A stretch of DNA of 64,000 nt from Amphimedon queenslandica (Eukaryota; Porifera; Demospongiae; Haplosclerida; Niphatidae): assembly GCF_000090795.2 (NCBI RefSeq), contig NW_003546248.1, forward strand, positions 524,155-588,154, in the 5' to 3' direction. Positions 1 through 11,474 of the stretch are shown piece by piece. The notes below the pieces were generated by a model. It was not told where the DNA came from, made no database searches, and saw only the letters and a program-made list of their open reading frames with translations. The position numbers and the translations under genes are program-made. How positions within the stretch are numbered: position 1 is the stretch's first letter; each line of letters begins with the position of its first letter.

Positions 1-3000
1 TCACAGGTAAAGGTACTGGATGAATCTTCTATCTGACAGGTACCATTGTGACATGGATTAGGATCACATGTAGGAATCTGACATGTATCACCTCTATAGC
101 CAGGAGGACATGTACATGTAAATGTATCGGGTGAGTCTGAATTACATGTTCCATTATTAAAACATGGATTAGGATCACAGGGATCATTAATTGTAATGTT
201 ACATATATTTCCGGTGAAATCAGGTGGACAAATACATGTAAATGTATTTGCTAAGTCTTGTTCACAGTCACCATTATTAAAGCATGGATTAGGATCACAC
301 GGATCGACTGAAGTGTTACATGTATTGCCGGTGAAATCAGGGGGACAGGTGCATGTAAATGTATCAAGCAAGATATGATCACAGGTCCCTCCATTCTGAC
401 ATGGACCAGGTAGACAAGATGCATTCTCAGGTACTTCAATCAGTTCTATTTGACAATAATCACCAAAGAAACCATCAGGACAACTACAGGTGTAACTAAA
501 ATCAGACTCAAGACAACTCCCTCCATTAAGGCAAGGGTCTGGATCACAGACATCGTCACAACCACTCTGTGACGAGTTCTGACAGAAACAAAGATGAGAT
601 GAGCCATCAGGAATACAAGTGGCATTAACTGGACAAGGACTACTGAAGCAAGCATCAATGGTATTGCAATGGAGGCCAGTAAAGCCACCAGGACACTGAC
701 AGATGTAGGAATGAGATCCTTTTGAAATGCAGGTACCTCCGTTATCACAGGGGCTCAATAAACACGGGCCAGTGTCTCTATCATCAGGACCAATGCAATA
801 TGGAGGAACAGTATTTGCTGGGCATAGACAAGAAGCATAGCCAGGCCCATTGATGCAAACGCCAGAGTTGAGACAAGTGTGAGATAGACAGTAGTCAATC
901 TCAGAGCACGTTGGACCAGTAAAACCTTCAGGACAAGAACAATGATAGCTGGATGAGCCGACAGTAGTACAGGTAGCATTGTTACTGCAGGGTGAAGGAG
1001 AGCAAGGATCTGTATTGAAAGAAATAAGAGTGAGGTATGCAGTTTTGAAAGCATAGGTAGTGACTCACCATTAGTGACACTGTTTTCAATGGTGAATAGA
1101 ACACAGAAGCTGATTCCAGACTGGCAGCTCACAGTTGCATTGATAAGACTATTAGTAACTGCATCCCAACTAGTAACATCATTAATATTCCTTCCTTGCA
1201 ATCTATTAATGAGTATAATAATAATATTAACTTAACTTTTCTAACACTAACCTGTTTTGTGTTGCATATATGATGTCTCCTGCTGATTGAACACCATCAC
1301 ATCTACTGTATGTAACAGAGGAACTATCAGTATTACAACCTAAAACATCTGGATGAATAGAAAAAAAAGAATGAGTGAAACAATGCTCTTTGAATTAAAT
1401 TATACTTAACAATTTAAAGCAATTATCATACAGAGATAATGTACATGTAAATATTTGTACAATTCCTTATTCAGTAAAGGTTACCTTGTCTGTTGAACTG
1501 AAGTGACATGTTGGTTAATGGTGAGTCATTACTTATGGGTCTAGCAAAAGTTGGTATACCTATAACAAGATTCAATAAAAGATCAAAGCATAAAAATTAC
1601 ACAAGTGATGTTTGTACATGTCCCACATGGTTCCTGTTTCAAATGACTCATTGTGTACTTACCTAGATTATAATAGCCTTCAAAATTACCCGCGCAGTCA
1701 TTGCATATCTCTATATATAGAAAAAGTGTGAAAGAACTAATAATATATCATTTTAATTTAGCATTTTGTAAAGCAGAAACAATATTTTCATAACAATTAA
1801 CCGAAAAAAATTTAGTTTACCAGAGTATGGGCTGTTATTGTTATGTCCAAATATTTTGAACAATAGACAACCTCCTTCACCAGCAGAACAAGAGAAAGTA
1901 AGTCTGACCAGTTGACCTGTTAGTCCAGCAGTAGGGATTCCTGAACCAACCTGGAAAAATAAATAAACTTATACTTCAATGTGCGTTAGACACCTTTTAC
2001 GTATGCAATACATTTTTACAATTATATAGACCTAGATCTAGTCATTTTTGTTTGACGTACTTTAATTTTTGCATCAGAAGTTAATTCAAAGGTGTTTGTA
2101 TTTATACCAGTCCAGCCATTAAATGTGTTAATTTGGGCATTGGATATTGAGCACTGACTGTTGAGAGCAGTTCTATTAGCTGACAGTATTACTGTTAGTG
2201 AGTGATCCATTACAGTGACTAGATATGATGAGTCAGATACATAGAGAGTAGGAACGGTCACTGAGGAGTCATTGAAAATGTATGGACAAGCTACAAAAAT
2301 AAGAAAAAAATTAATATTATTAATGAGCTATAAATCTTTCTTTAAAAAAGGATGGAAGCAAGTAAATAAAAAGCATTAAAAATGGAAAAGTAGTAGGATT
2401 GAATTGGGGGAAAAGTAAAAAAACAAGAGGGTACTATTTAGCATTTTAAAAATACTTAATTATAAGGTGGCTAAATTGTGTATTAAATATGATTAAACCA
2501 ACCTTGATTCAAGTTGACACAGCTCTCAGTCTGAGCCTGATAGACCCTATCCAAGGGACAAGCACAAGAGGAACACTCTTCCTCTCCCACGCAGTAGCCG
2601 CCCACGGCAGAACAGACCCCCTCAAACAATCCGAACCCCACCAATCGATCACCACTGGGTAAACGCTGGACAGTTGGTATGGGCGTGGCGGTACAAATAC
2701 CGCCGATACCACATTCAGGCTGGGAAGGTATTGAACAAAAGCGACCGATGTAAGATGAGTCTTGACACTGACAGAATGAGTGACCAGAGGAATCGAGTTG
2801 ACAGACACCACCATTTTGACAAGGATTGGGGTCACAAGGATCTAAAATATAACAAGGTATTATCAATCGTTATCATCATTATTATCTTTACTATTTCCTT
2901 TATTGTCATCATTATTATTATTATTATCATTACTATTTCCTTGATTGTCATCATTATTATTGTTACTTACTAAAGCATGTATAGCCATTTTGTCCTAACA

Positions 3001-6000
3001 CAAGTCCATGTGGGCAAGAGCAGACTGGGATCGAACTCAGAGATACAGTACAGAAATGAGAGCATCCACCATTACTGTGGCCACAACTGACAGCTAAGAG
3101 AGAATGATGAGGGCATTGTTTATTATTATTTTTGTATTATTATTATACCTCTGTTTGCTGAGGATACTTCAAAGTTGACGCAGAAAGCAGGAGTGATGCT
3201 TGGAGCTGAACACTGGAGCTGCACTGTAACAGTCCTTCCATTGAACAAAGCCCAAGCAACATCATCAACATCAATACCAATCAGTCTATAAATAGATGCA
3301 CATTTTAAAATAGTATTGTTACACTCTCGATTCTAAAAATAGTAACACATCATAAATATGCACTTACTGAGAGCCTGCGACTGAGAGAATGCTGCTAGAT
3401 ACATTAGAATACTGACAACTGTTATCTAGGTATTCCACTGACAGTACGCTACAGTCACTTACAACTAGAATGAAAAGATATAAATTATATAATAATAGTT
3501 ACAACATGCATACCTCTGCCTAGATACAGTAGAGGATTATCGAGAGGATTTAGGCTTGATCCAGCTCTGTCTGGTCTTAGAAAGAACGGGATTGAAGTAG
3601 CTATACAGTAACAAAATGAAATACTCTAAATATTACGTATATACATCACATACCAATGTTAGCAAAGTCCCCTGTACATGTTCTTGCTTGCCCTATACAA
3701 GACTGAGTCCCTATATGTACAGTATACACATTATAATAATAATATAAATACTACACGGTCTCCTTTTATTGCAATAATTGTGTACATTATAATGATGTAA
3801 CTGCTTACTTGCACATGTTTTTTGGTCAGTTAGTAGCACGTAGCCTGTTGGACAGGAACACTGGGCTACTCCTACACCATTCACTACGCAGTAATGTGAG
3901 CAATGCAGGCTATTCAATAGGCAGATGTGATAGCCTTAAAATGGAGAGGGAGGGAGAGTACAAAGAGAAAGTAGGAAAGGAAAATGTAATGGAGTATGTA
4001 ATATAATAGCAGCTACATGTAATTATTTGTAAAATGGTCATAACTCGAAAAGTTGTAGTCGGAATCAGCTCAAACTTTCTATACAGCATAAGGATGTCAA
4101 TATGTATCAGAAAATGTAATAAAAATTTGCGGTGATTTCGGAGCCATTTTTTGGAAAAAACCATGGACTATAGCCTGGGGTACTTTTCAGAATTTTGGAG
4201 TTTTCTTAAAATGGCCGTAACTTGAAAAATTGAAGTCGGAATCAGCTCAAACTTTCTACACAGCATAAAGACGTCAATATGTATCAGAAAATGTAATAAA
4301 AATTTGGGGTGATTTTGGAGCAATTTTTTGGAAAAAACCATGGGCATCAACAAATGCATGTCTAATGAACCAAATATGCATAAATTATGAATCAATGAGT
4401 TATATATACTACAACCCCATAGCTTACCACTATTAGGTCTCTTATTCTGATCAATGGTAGTAATGCCATATACCACTGGTTGAGGATTAAAACCACCAAC
4501 CAGATCCAGTGAATTAACTTGTTCACGTCTGAACAATGACACAGAACTAAACAAAGAGCTACCCTCAGTACTCCAATATAGCCTATCCCCATTAATGACA
4601 AGTTGAAATGGAGCAGTCTCTGTTGAAGTATTCAGCAATACAGTGATATCATTGCCATTTAGATTGCTCATTGAAAGGCAGCTAGAGGCTTGGTCACCCC
4701 AAATTAATCGACTGTTAATGTAGTCAATCGTGATACCAGTTGGTCGAGAAGAGGAGGAAAGAGAGACAGAGAAGTCTTCTTGTGTTGAGTTGTTTAGTGA
4801 GCCTCTTTTAATGGATGGAGTAGAACCACCCTCTGTCCAATATAAGTGACTGTAAGAAAGAGACAGAGAGAGAAGGAAAATTATAAATAAAAGAGAGAGA
4901 GTGAATATAAAAGAGAAATGATCAAATGAATTGCTATTCTCTTACTTTGAGAAAGGATTGACTACAATTCCTCTTGGTGTGTCCAACCCAGTATAAACTG
5001 TCTCTGGCTCAAATGAGCTATCATTGATAGAGACTCTCCTAATCTCGCCACTCCTAATGTTAGTACAATACATAATTGATAGAAATAATAGCATAATTAC
5101 TGCACTCACTGGTCTTCAGTCCAGTATAGGTAGCCATTTATCCAGTCATAAGTCATACCCCATGCTGATACATCAGTTAGTATCCTTTCTCTTGATTGCG
5201 ACTGCTCATTCCCATTCAATTGTGTTGACCACAGCTCCGAGGAATTTCTGTCACAAAAATACAAGACGCTAGCCTCCACGTTGACATCAAGAGCATATAC
5301 GATTCCAGTTTGATAGCCGGTATTCTCAAATGAATAAAAAAGAGGCACTAGAATATTGGAGGGAACTCCAGTTAAACTAGTTTCATAAACAGAACCAATT
5401 GAAGACCCCAAACTCAACTGAGTGATTGACAATATGAGGCTTGTATCTATAACAAAGAAAAAATCATTAACAGCTAGACCATACTATAGTACATGCACTC
5501 TTGGGCCATTTTTTATCAAAAAATGGCTAGGAGAGAATTTTCTATTTTTATAATTTTTCTGATACACATATGTTATAAATCTAGTTTGAACCAATTCTAA
5601 TCAAAACTTAAATTTGAAAAGTTGCTCAAAATCTGGCCAGAGACCACACATACACTATACATGTATCCCTATATTTATGATGTATTATATTATACCATAC
5701 CTAAACTAGGGAAGCAGCTCCTTCCATCAGTGCCCAGCGTGAAGCCAGGTCTACAAGCACAGTGGAATGAATCAGCACCAGTAACACACAACTGACTGCA
5801 TGTACCATTAGAACAACCTGTAAAGAAAGAGAGAGAGAGAGGGGGGGAGGTTAAGATGACTATAATACTTATTCTATAATCCTCACCAATGCAGTTTCTT
5901 CTATCAGAAGCTAGGAAGAATCCACTAGGACAGCTACAATGGAAGCTGCCATTAGTATTGTGGCAACCATGACTACACAGACTGGACACAAAACACTCGT

Positions 6001-9000
6001 TAATGTCTAAAAGCAATGACTTATTATTGATCATCTCCCTATGCATATATTTCTCTTACCCTGACAGCTAACCCCATCACTGCTAAGAGTATAGCCAGGA
6101 TTACATGTGCACTGTGGGTCAGAGCCAGTTGCATTAGTACAGCTCTGAGTGCATTGGAGCACACTAACATCACACACATCTATAGAAAAAAATTAAATTG
6201 AATTATTTTTAAATTTTTTTATCCCATACCTGCATTGTGGCACGTTCTCTCATCTTCGTCTAGCGAGTAACCATAGATACACGTGCAGTAATACGAACCA
6301 ATAGTATTGACACACCCTTGACCGCACCCACCATTATTAATAAGGCACTCGTCAATATCTAATAAAACAATAAAAAAATAAAAATATAAAAGTATTTTTA
6401 AAAATTTCCATGCACTCACCAGACGAGTCGGTGGTTTGTAAAAGGGAATGGTTAACATGTATAGGACCAATGGAATTTGAATCAGTATACACTAGAACTA
6501 TAGGTCCTGCAATTAAATAAGACAAAATTAATTATAAATTAGAACATTAGAACCTCCTACACTTTGATGCCATGCATAAAACTTACTGTCATTAGTAGTT
6601 AGTTTATTGATTCTTATTATGCTGGAGTTGGCCGAGTTCGTAAGATAAATGAAGTCCTCAAAAACAGCAATGCCATTAAACACAACATCCTCACTAACAT
6701 GTACAACCCCTTGATTAGACCCATCAAAAGAGGAACGGCAAACATGGCCATTGTCACTGATCCAATATAACTTGAGATCGACTACATCGATTGCCATGGC
6801 GACCGGGTTGACGACCTCAGTTGCTATGGTTACAACGTTAGACCCATTCAAATTAGCTCTCTTGATGGTCGAGTTTGAGACTGAGCTACCTTCAGCCCAA
6901 AATATATACCTGAAGATAAATAAAAGAATTGATGACATATGCTTGTTATTATCTAAGAATTCCAAGGGATTGATGTTGTATGTCATCTATTGATGTCGTG
7001 TTAACATAACAACAGGAGAAGAGCAGGAGAATATGACACGGGTTGTCCATAAAGAGTTCAGAGAAAGGGCATTTTATCCATAGGAGGTTAATCTAGTATA
7101 AACTAAGCTCTTCACTAGTAACACACACAGTGAACAAACAAAGCCAAGAAAACCAGCAACAGAGAAATACTTAAATACAAACAGATATGAGCAAAAACAA
7201 GTGTCTCTAGTTTATACCATTGAAAAGTATAAAAGTAAAATTTGAAGTAGTTTGCCTCCATCATAGCATAGTTACAGTTGTTGCTTTCATCCTTCCTCCC
7301 TATCTCACTGTATCTATTAATTAACTTTATGCTGTTATCCATTTTGTGGGCTATTGTTATGATTATTTTTTAACTGGAGCAACATCATCCTCACCATTAT
7401 TGGGCAAATTAAAAATAGCACACACACACACACACAAAATTTTTATAAAGTTAGAATGACACAGGATCACTACTAGACAGTTTATTCATAACAAATGAAA
7501 AAATAACAAATTCCAGACAGTCACTGCCTGTCCTAAAATGGCATCCTGAGCTTATATAATGTCCTATATATAGAGGTGCCCTTATTTTAAAGGTAAATGG
7601 CCAAAGTAGAAATTTACACAGCCATTAAAGTATACTCTACTAGCAGCCTGCAAATTTGGAGTAATCAAGTATCTTTAATTACTATAATGTGATGTATCCC
7701 ACTCTGAGAATCATGCCTTCTAGCAATCCCTACACACACACACCTCTCTACCTTATACAGCTCTAATCAGGAGGTGTGATGCATACAGAATGATGTCCGT
7801 ACCAACAACAAAAGGAAATAAAATGAATGGCAGTATCCTTGTTAACGTGGAAAAGGCAACCAGCATGATTAGGATTGCGTAAAGAGTTAAAGACACATTT
7901 TAAAAAGGCTTAAACATGAGGTGTATGGTAGTATATGAGGTGATAGATTAGGCAAAATGTGTGGATTAGTGGGCTTCCCTAAAGGGATGGCACTGATGCC
8001 TATTGTCCATAATGAATACTATACACTCTCTCGATAAGGAATGATATTGTTTTGTGATCATGGATTGTTATGGGCAAAAAATGTAGCGTAGTGAGTAAGA
8101 TAAAGAGTGAGATTGTAATATTGCTTAATACATTAAAAAAAAATTTTTTTAACCTTCTAAACAAGCACAAAGTTGTACAAAGCTGCAGAGATTAAGCATT
8201 ATATCTATGCAGAGCAGCTAGGAAGAGTAGTATTTAATGTAAAAGGACTTTTTATTGCTTTTTTGTATAACTCAGTTGTGTGGCTGCAGTTTTTATACCA
8301 ATATCCAATAATCAAAGACATATTATAATCAATTAAACACTCCTCACTCCTCACCTGTATGGCTCCTCTGGAAACACCACAACTGCCCTTGGATGGGGTA
8401 GGGACTGAAGGACTGGAGTCACGTGACCTGAGCTCACGTGATACAACCCGATCCATCCCATGATTGAGTCGGTGAAGTAAAGGTTGCCTGATACCCAGTC
8501 AAAAGCTAGACCTTCAACCCTGCCAATGCTTGAACTGATCACCAGCGTCTCTCTAGTTTCAAAACTCACTGAAGATATCAGCGAACGTGTCTCATTGATG
8601 TAATAGATAACCTATAAAAAAGGAAATGCATTATTTATACAATTTAGCACGAATCTTAATTACATTTTTGTTTATTTAGTATGTTTGCATGTACTTTCCC
8701 TCTGTTGGTAAATATTTCCTGTTTCAATTATTTGCTTTAGGCGATAAAGTGAAAATAAGGTTAGGGTACAGGCCCAGGATTTGCTAATGAGGCCTATGAA
8801 CCTGCTAAATGCTTACAAGTCCTCTTTAGGGCTTAGCACTAATGCAACACTAGACTGCTTAAAGAAGTACGGGATATTAGAAGCCTGGTATATTATATGA
8901 TAGCTAGGACTTTAACATTTAAGATGATGTAAATAAAAGGCAAAAGTTCAATGATTTCATGTACTTGTGCATGCAAAACATAGCTCTGGCTTCAGTAATG

Positions 9001-10298
9001 CTATAAGTGAACAGACTCAATTATCCAATCAATAAATGCTAATCCGGTTAGCCATGCATGCAGTACGTGTAGCACATCCTTTCTTTAATTTAGGTACATG
9101 CAGAAAGTATAGCTGTCTGACCTGACTGGAGTAGCCATATACAAATAAGTCAATGGAATTCTCTGAGTCAACAGGCAGGCTATAAATGGACTTGCTTTGA
9201 TGAGTCAATGCATCGTAGCTCATAATGGAATCTCCTTCTGCGTAGAGCAGGAGAGGATAAGGAGCTACAAAGAGAATAATTGAATAAAAATAAATTACGA
9301 TTTATTGTTTATTTATTGTACCGTTAGCTCTGCATGAGAGTCCATCTGATTGGAGCGTGTAGTGCTCAAGGCAGGAACAAATGTATCCTCTTTGACTGCT
9401 GTTTGAGACGGCACAGAGTTGACTGCATTTACCAAAAGCTTGAGATTCGCATGCTGTCTCTAAATAAATCAATGAAAACTCAATACATACAATCATGCCA
9501 GAAGTAAAGGATATAGCAGCTTGATATTAGAAATGCCAAAACAGCGATGAGGCAGAGTAATTAGGCTTTGCATAGAATGTATTAATTTATACCACAGTAG
9601 TGATATTTCCTATTATGTACATTCCTTACCTCCAGCTACTACTGTGATATGTGCCTCTGCTACTGAAGACTCACCAACGATGACTAAAACATAATTATCA
9701 GCAGGGAGGGCGACAGCAGTAGTGATTACATAAGTTGTGGAATTGAGATGAAATTTATCTCTATCCTTTCCAATAATGTGAACAGTAAAACCACTGCCTG
9801 GAGTTTCGGTAAATCCAAGCGTTAAAACATATTGGCCTGGACTTGATGCTTCGTCCTCAGTGAGAGTCACTCTGTACACTGATGGGTCCAAGTCTTGACC
9901 TATAAATAGTACACGAGGCTTAATATAGCAACAATCTGACACAATCTGTTTTCATTGCTCATGAAAATGCACTCGGTGCTGTTATTCTAAGAGTAATAGT
10001 ACATCCCTTTTTGAGAGAAAGGTTGAAGGGGAAAAGTAAAATACCATGTAGGGCTTTGGAGAGCTGAATGGTGGAATGATTTCAGGTACTGCAGGCGTGA
10101 TTTTATTGAATTTTAAAGCTTATATAGTTAGGCTCATCATTAAACACAGCAATAATTAGTTAAGAGAAGCTAATCATACAAACACAGACCATAGATACTT
10201 CATTAAGTACAGAACTACAGTGACTCACCTCTGCCGCAGTCTATCTTACAGGAGACAGTGAGCAGCAACAGTAATAATGCGACAAAACTGATCTTCAT
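1..10298 (-). CDS. LDL-receptor-like EGF/YWTD receptor, 3' end off the left edge
   Basis: Multi-exon gene. The ATG at 10298-10296 opens a signal peptide ([17 protein letters not shown]). In order: a ~90-aa beta-rich segment (9630-9899); an LDLR-type EGF (about 9320-9460); YWTD propeller exons (about 9121-9266, 8355-8611, 6597-6909, motifs [12 protein letters not shown] and LYWISD); four EGFs, two calcium-binding type starting DIDEC/DINEC (about 5699-6360); a second YWTD propeller (about 4430-5447, [21 protein letters not shown]); another EGF (about 3811-3920); a repeated uncharacterised module interleaved with EGFs (1067-3720); then tandem EGFs in one open exon (1-1009). Propeller-plus-EGF order is that of LRP-type endocytic receptors, so a membrane receptor is inferred, but any transmembrane segment is outside the window. 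No LDLR class A repeats are visible. The intron at about 6910-8354 holds no recognised gene. A single gene is assumed; splitting between 3.9 and 5.5 kb cannot be excluded. Confidence 0.82.
3985..4372 (+). repeat. ~178-bp satellite-like repeat, two copies, intron of the EGF/YWTD gene
   Basis: Two tandem copies of the unit described at 26826-28085 (markers: CTCAAACTTTCTA, ATCAGAAAATGTAATAAAAA, GGAGCCATTTTTTGGAAAAA). It has the same strand orientation as the large array and lies in an intron. Confidence 0.85.
6910..8354. other. Large receptor-gene intron without a recognised feature
   Basis: About 1.44 kb between two YWTD-propeller exons of the minus-strand receptor gene. It has short (CA)n runs near 7421 and 7733 and no convincing gene or element on either strand. 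Confidence 0.6.
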
Positions 10299-10405
10299 TT
10301 TCCTTCTCTCTATCACTAATGGCTTCAGCTTAGCTGGTTTGATAAAATTGTTATTCTTGCTTTCGCCAGTAAGATAACTGTATAAACGTAGTGTCGGTCA
10401 CCACT

Positions 10406-10415
10406 CCTTTTTATA
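10406..10415 (-). promoter_or_regulatory. TATA-like box of the EGF/YWTD receptor gene
   Basis: Read on the minus strand this is TATAAAAAGG, about 110 bp upstream of the receptor start codon. Position and sequence fit a TATA box; the transcription start is unknown. Confidence 0.35.
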
Positions 10416-10493
10416 CAAATCAAGAATCAACGAATCGGGTTAACATTGATTCCGTGATCAACACCTCTCAGATCGCCCCCGCCCTGCAGGCCT

Positions 10494-10507
10494 GTCACCG
10501 AGGGAAC
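10494..10507 (+). promoter_or_regulatory. RFX X-box-like site upstream of the small RII-like gene
   Basis: GTCACC-GA-GGGAAC matches the two half-sites of the RFX-factor X-box (GTNRCC, 0-3 bp spacer, RGNAAC), the usual promoter element of ciliary genes. It lies about 42 bp upstream of the ATG at 10550. It sits between divergent genes, so it could also act on the receptor gene. Confidence 0.5.
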
Positions 10508-10549
10508 CAGTAAACAAACTGCAGATTGAGAGAGGCAAAGGCCGGGAGA

Positions 10550-11281
10550 ATGAGCGGGACAACTCATGTCAGACAGCAAAGAGAGATGGAGGAGTATCTA
10601 AAGAGAATAAAACTAAAAGAAATATTCCAGGCAAGCCTCTCTATCATCAAACAATGTAGAATTACAAATACACTGTGTTCTTTTACATGGACGATGCATT
10701 TATGATTGACTAAAGGGTTTACTGAGACAAGTGGTTGTTGAGCAGCCAAAGGATCCTTTTGGATACTTTTACGAAGAAGTGAACAAGATCAAACAGGAAA
10801 TGGAGGACAACAATGTGAGTAGCAAGTACAACTTTTAGTCTGGTAACCTCAATTCATTAATATGTGGCAGCCAATTCTGGCATACCCGTGACAAAGAGTC
10901 ATCAGGGCATGTACTAATTAGCTAGTTCATTTCATCATTAGTCTCTATGTACAAACAACATCAAAGGATTGGAAGAATGTTAACACAATACAATACAATG
11001 TCAGCTTTGCTTTAATCCCCATGTATACATAAATTGACAAGAAAACACTTTTGATGTTGTTGTTTAATCATCAGACTGTGTGGGTGAGTGCCTCTTTGTG
11101 CATCAATATTGATGGTAGGGATTGCTGTTTTGTTAGGGTGTGCCATGATTGTGTTTACCAATGGACATGTATACATGACAAATTAATTAATTAATATTAT
11201 TATTATTATTTTTAGATTGACATTGGATCAACCACTTTTCTCACGACTCAGTATCAGGAGTTGAGCAATAGCAAGGAGTGA
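10550..11281 (+). CDS. Small protein with RII-alpha docking-like segment, putative ciliary
   Basis: Three-exon gene of about 71-80 residues. Exon 1 begins at 10550 (MSGTTHVRQQREMEEYLKR, then IKLKEIFQ). Exon 2 ends at 10814 (GTGAGT donor) and reads EQPKDPFGYFYEEVNKIKQ. Exon 3, 11216-11281, ends in TGA. The first intron is ambiguous: a GC-AG intron 10631-10742/10745, or a GTAGAA donor at 10656 with acceptor AG at 10731, which adds a short hydrophobic stretch ending in VVEQP. The latter better resembles the RIIa/Dpy-30 type of dimerisation-docking helix pair (hydrophobic helix, then xxPxDP, then a second helix) found in many sperm and axonemal proteins. No exact family name is recognised. The X-box just upstream supports a ciliary role. 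It converges with the DD3-3 gene ending at 11475. Confidence 0.55.
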
Positions 11282-11474
11282 CGTTGTTGACATAATTACT
11301 GTTGTTACATAGTTTTTGTTCACAAGACAATTTTAATTTTAGCAAAAAAAAATCCTAATAATAATAATAATAATAATGTTTAAAAAAACTGATAAAATCT
11401 GCCCTGCAGAGACACACACAACTAACACAAAATAAAATAAAAAGAAAAAAAACAGTTATTTTTGCTGAAAGGGC

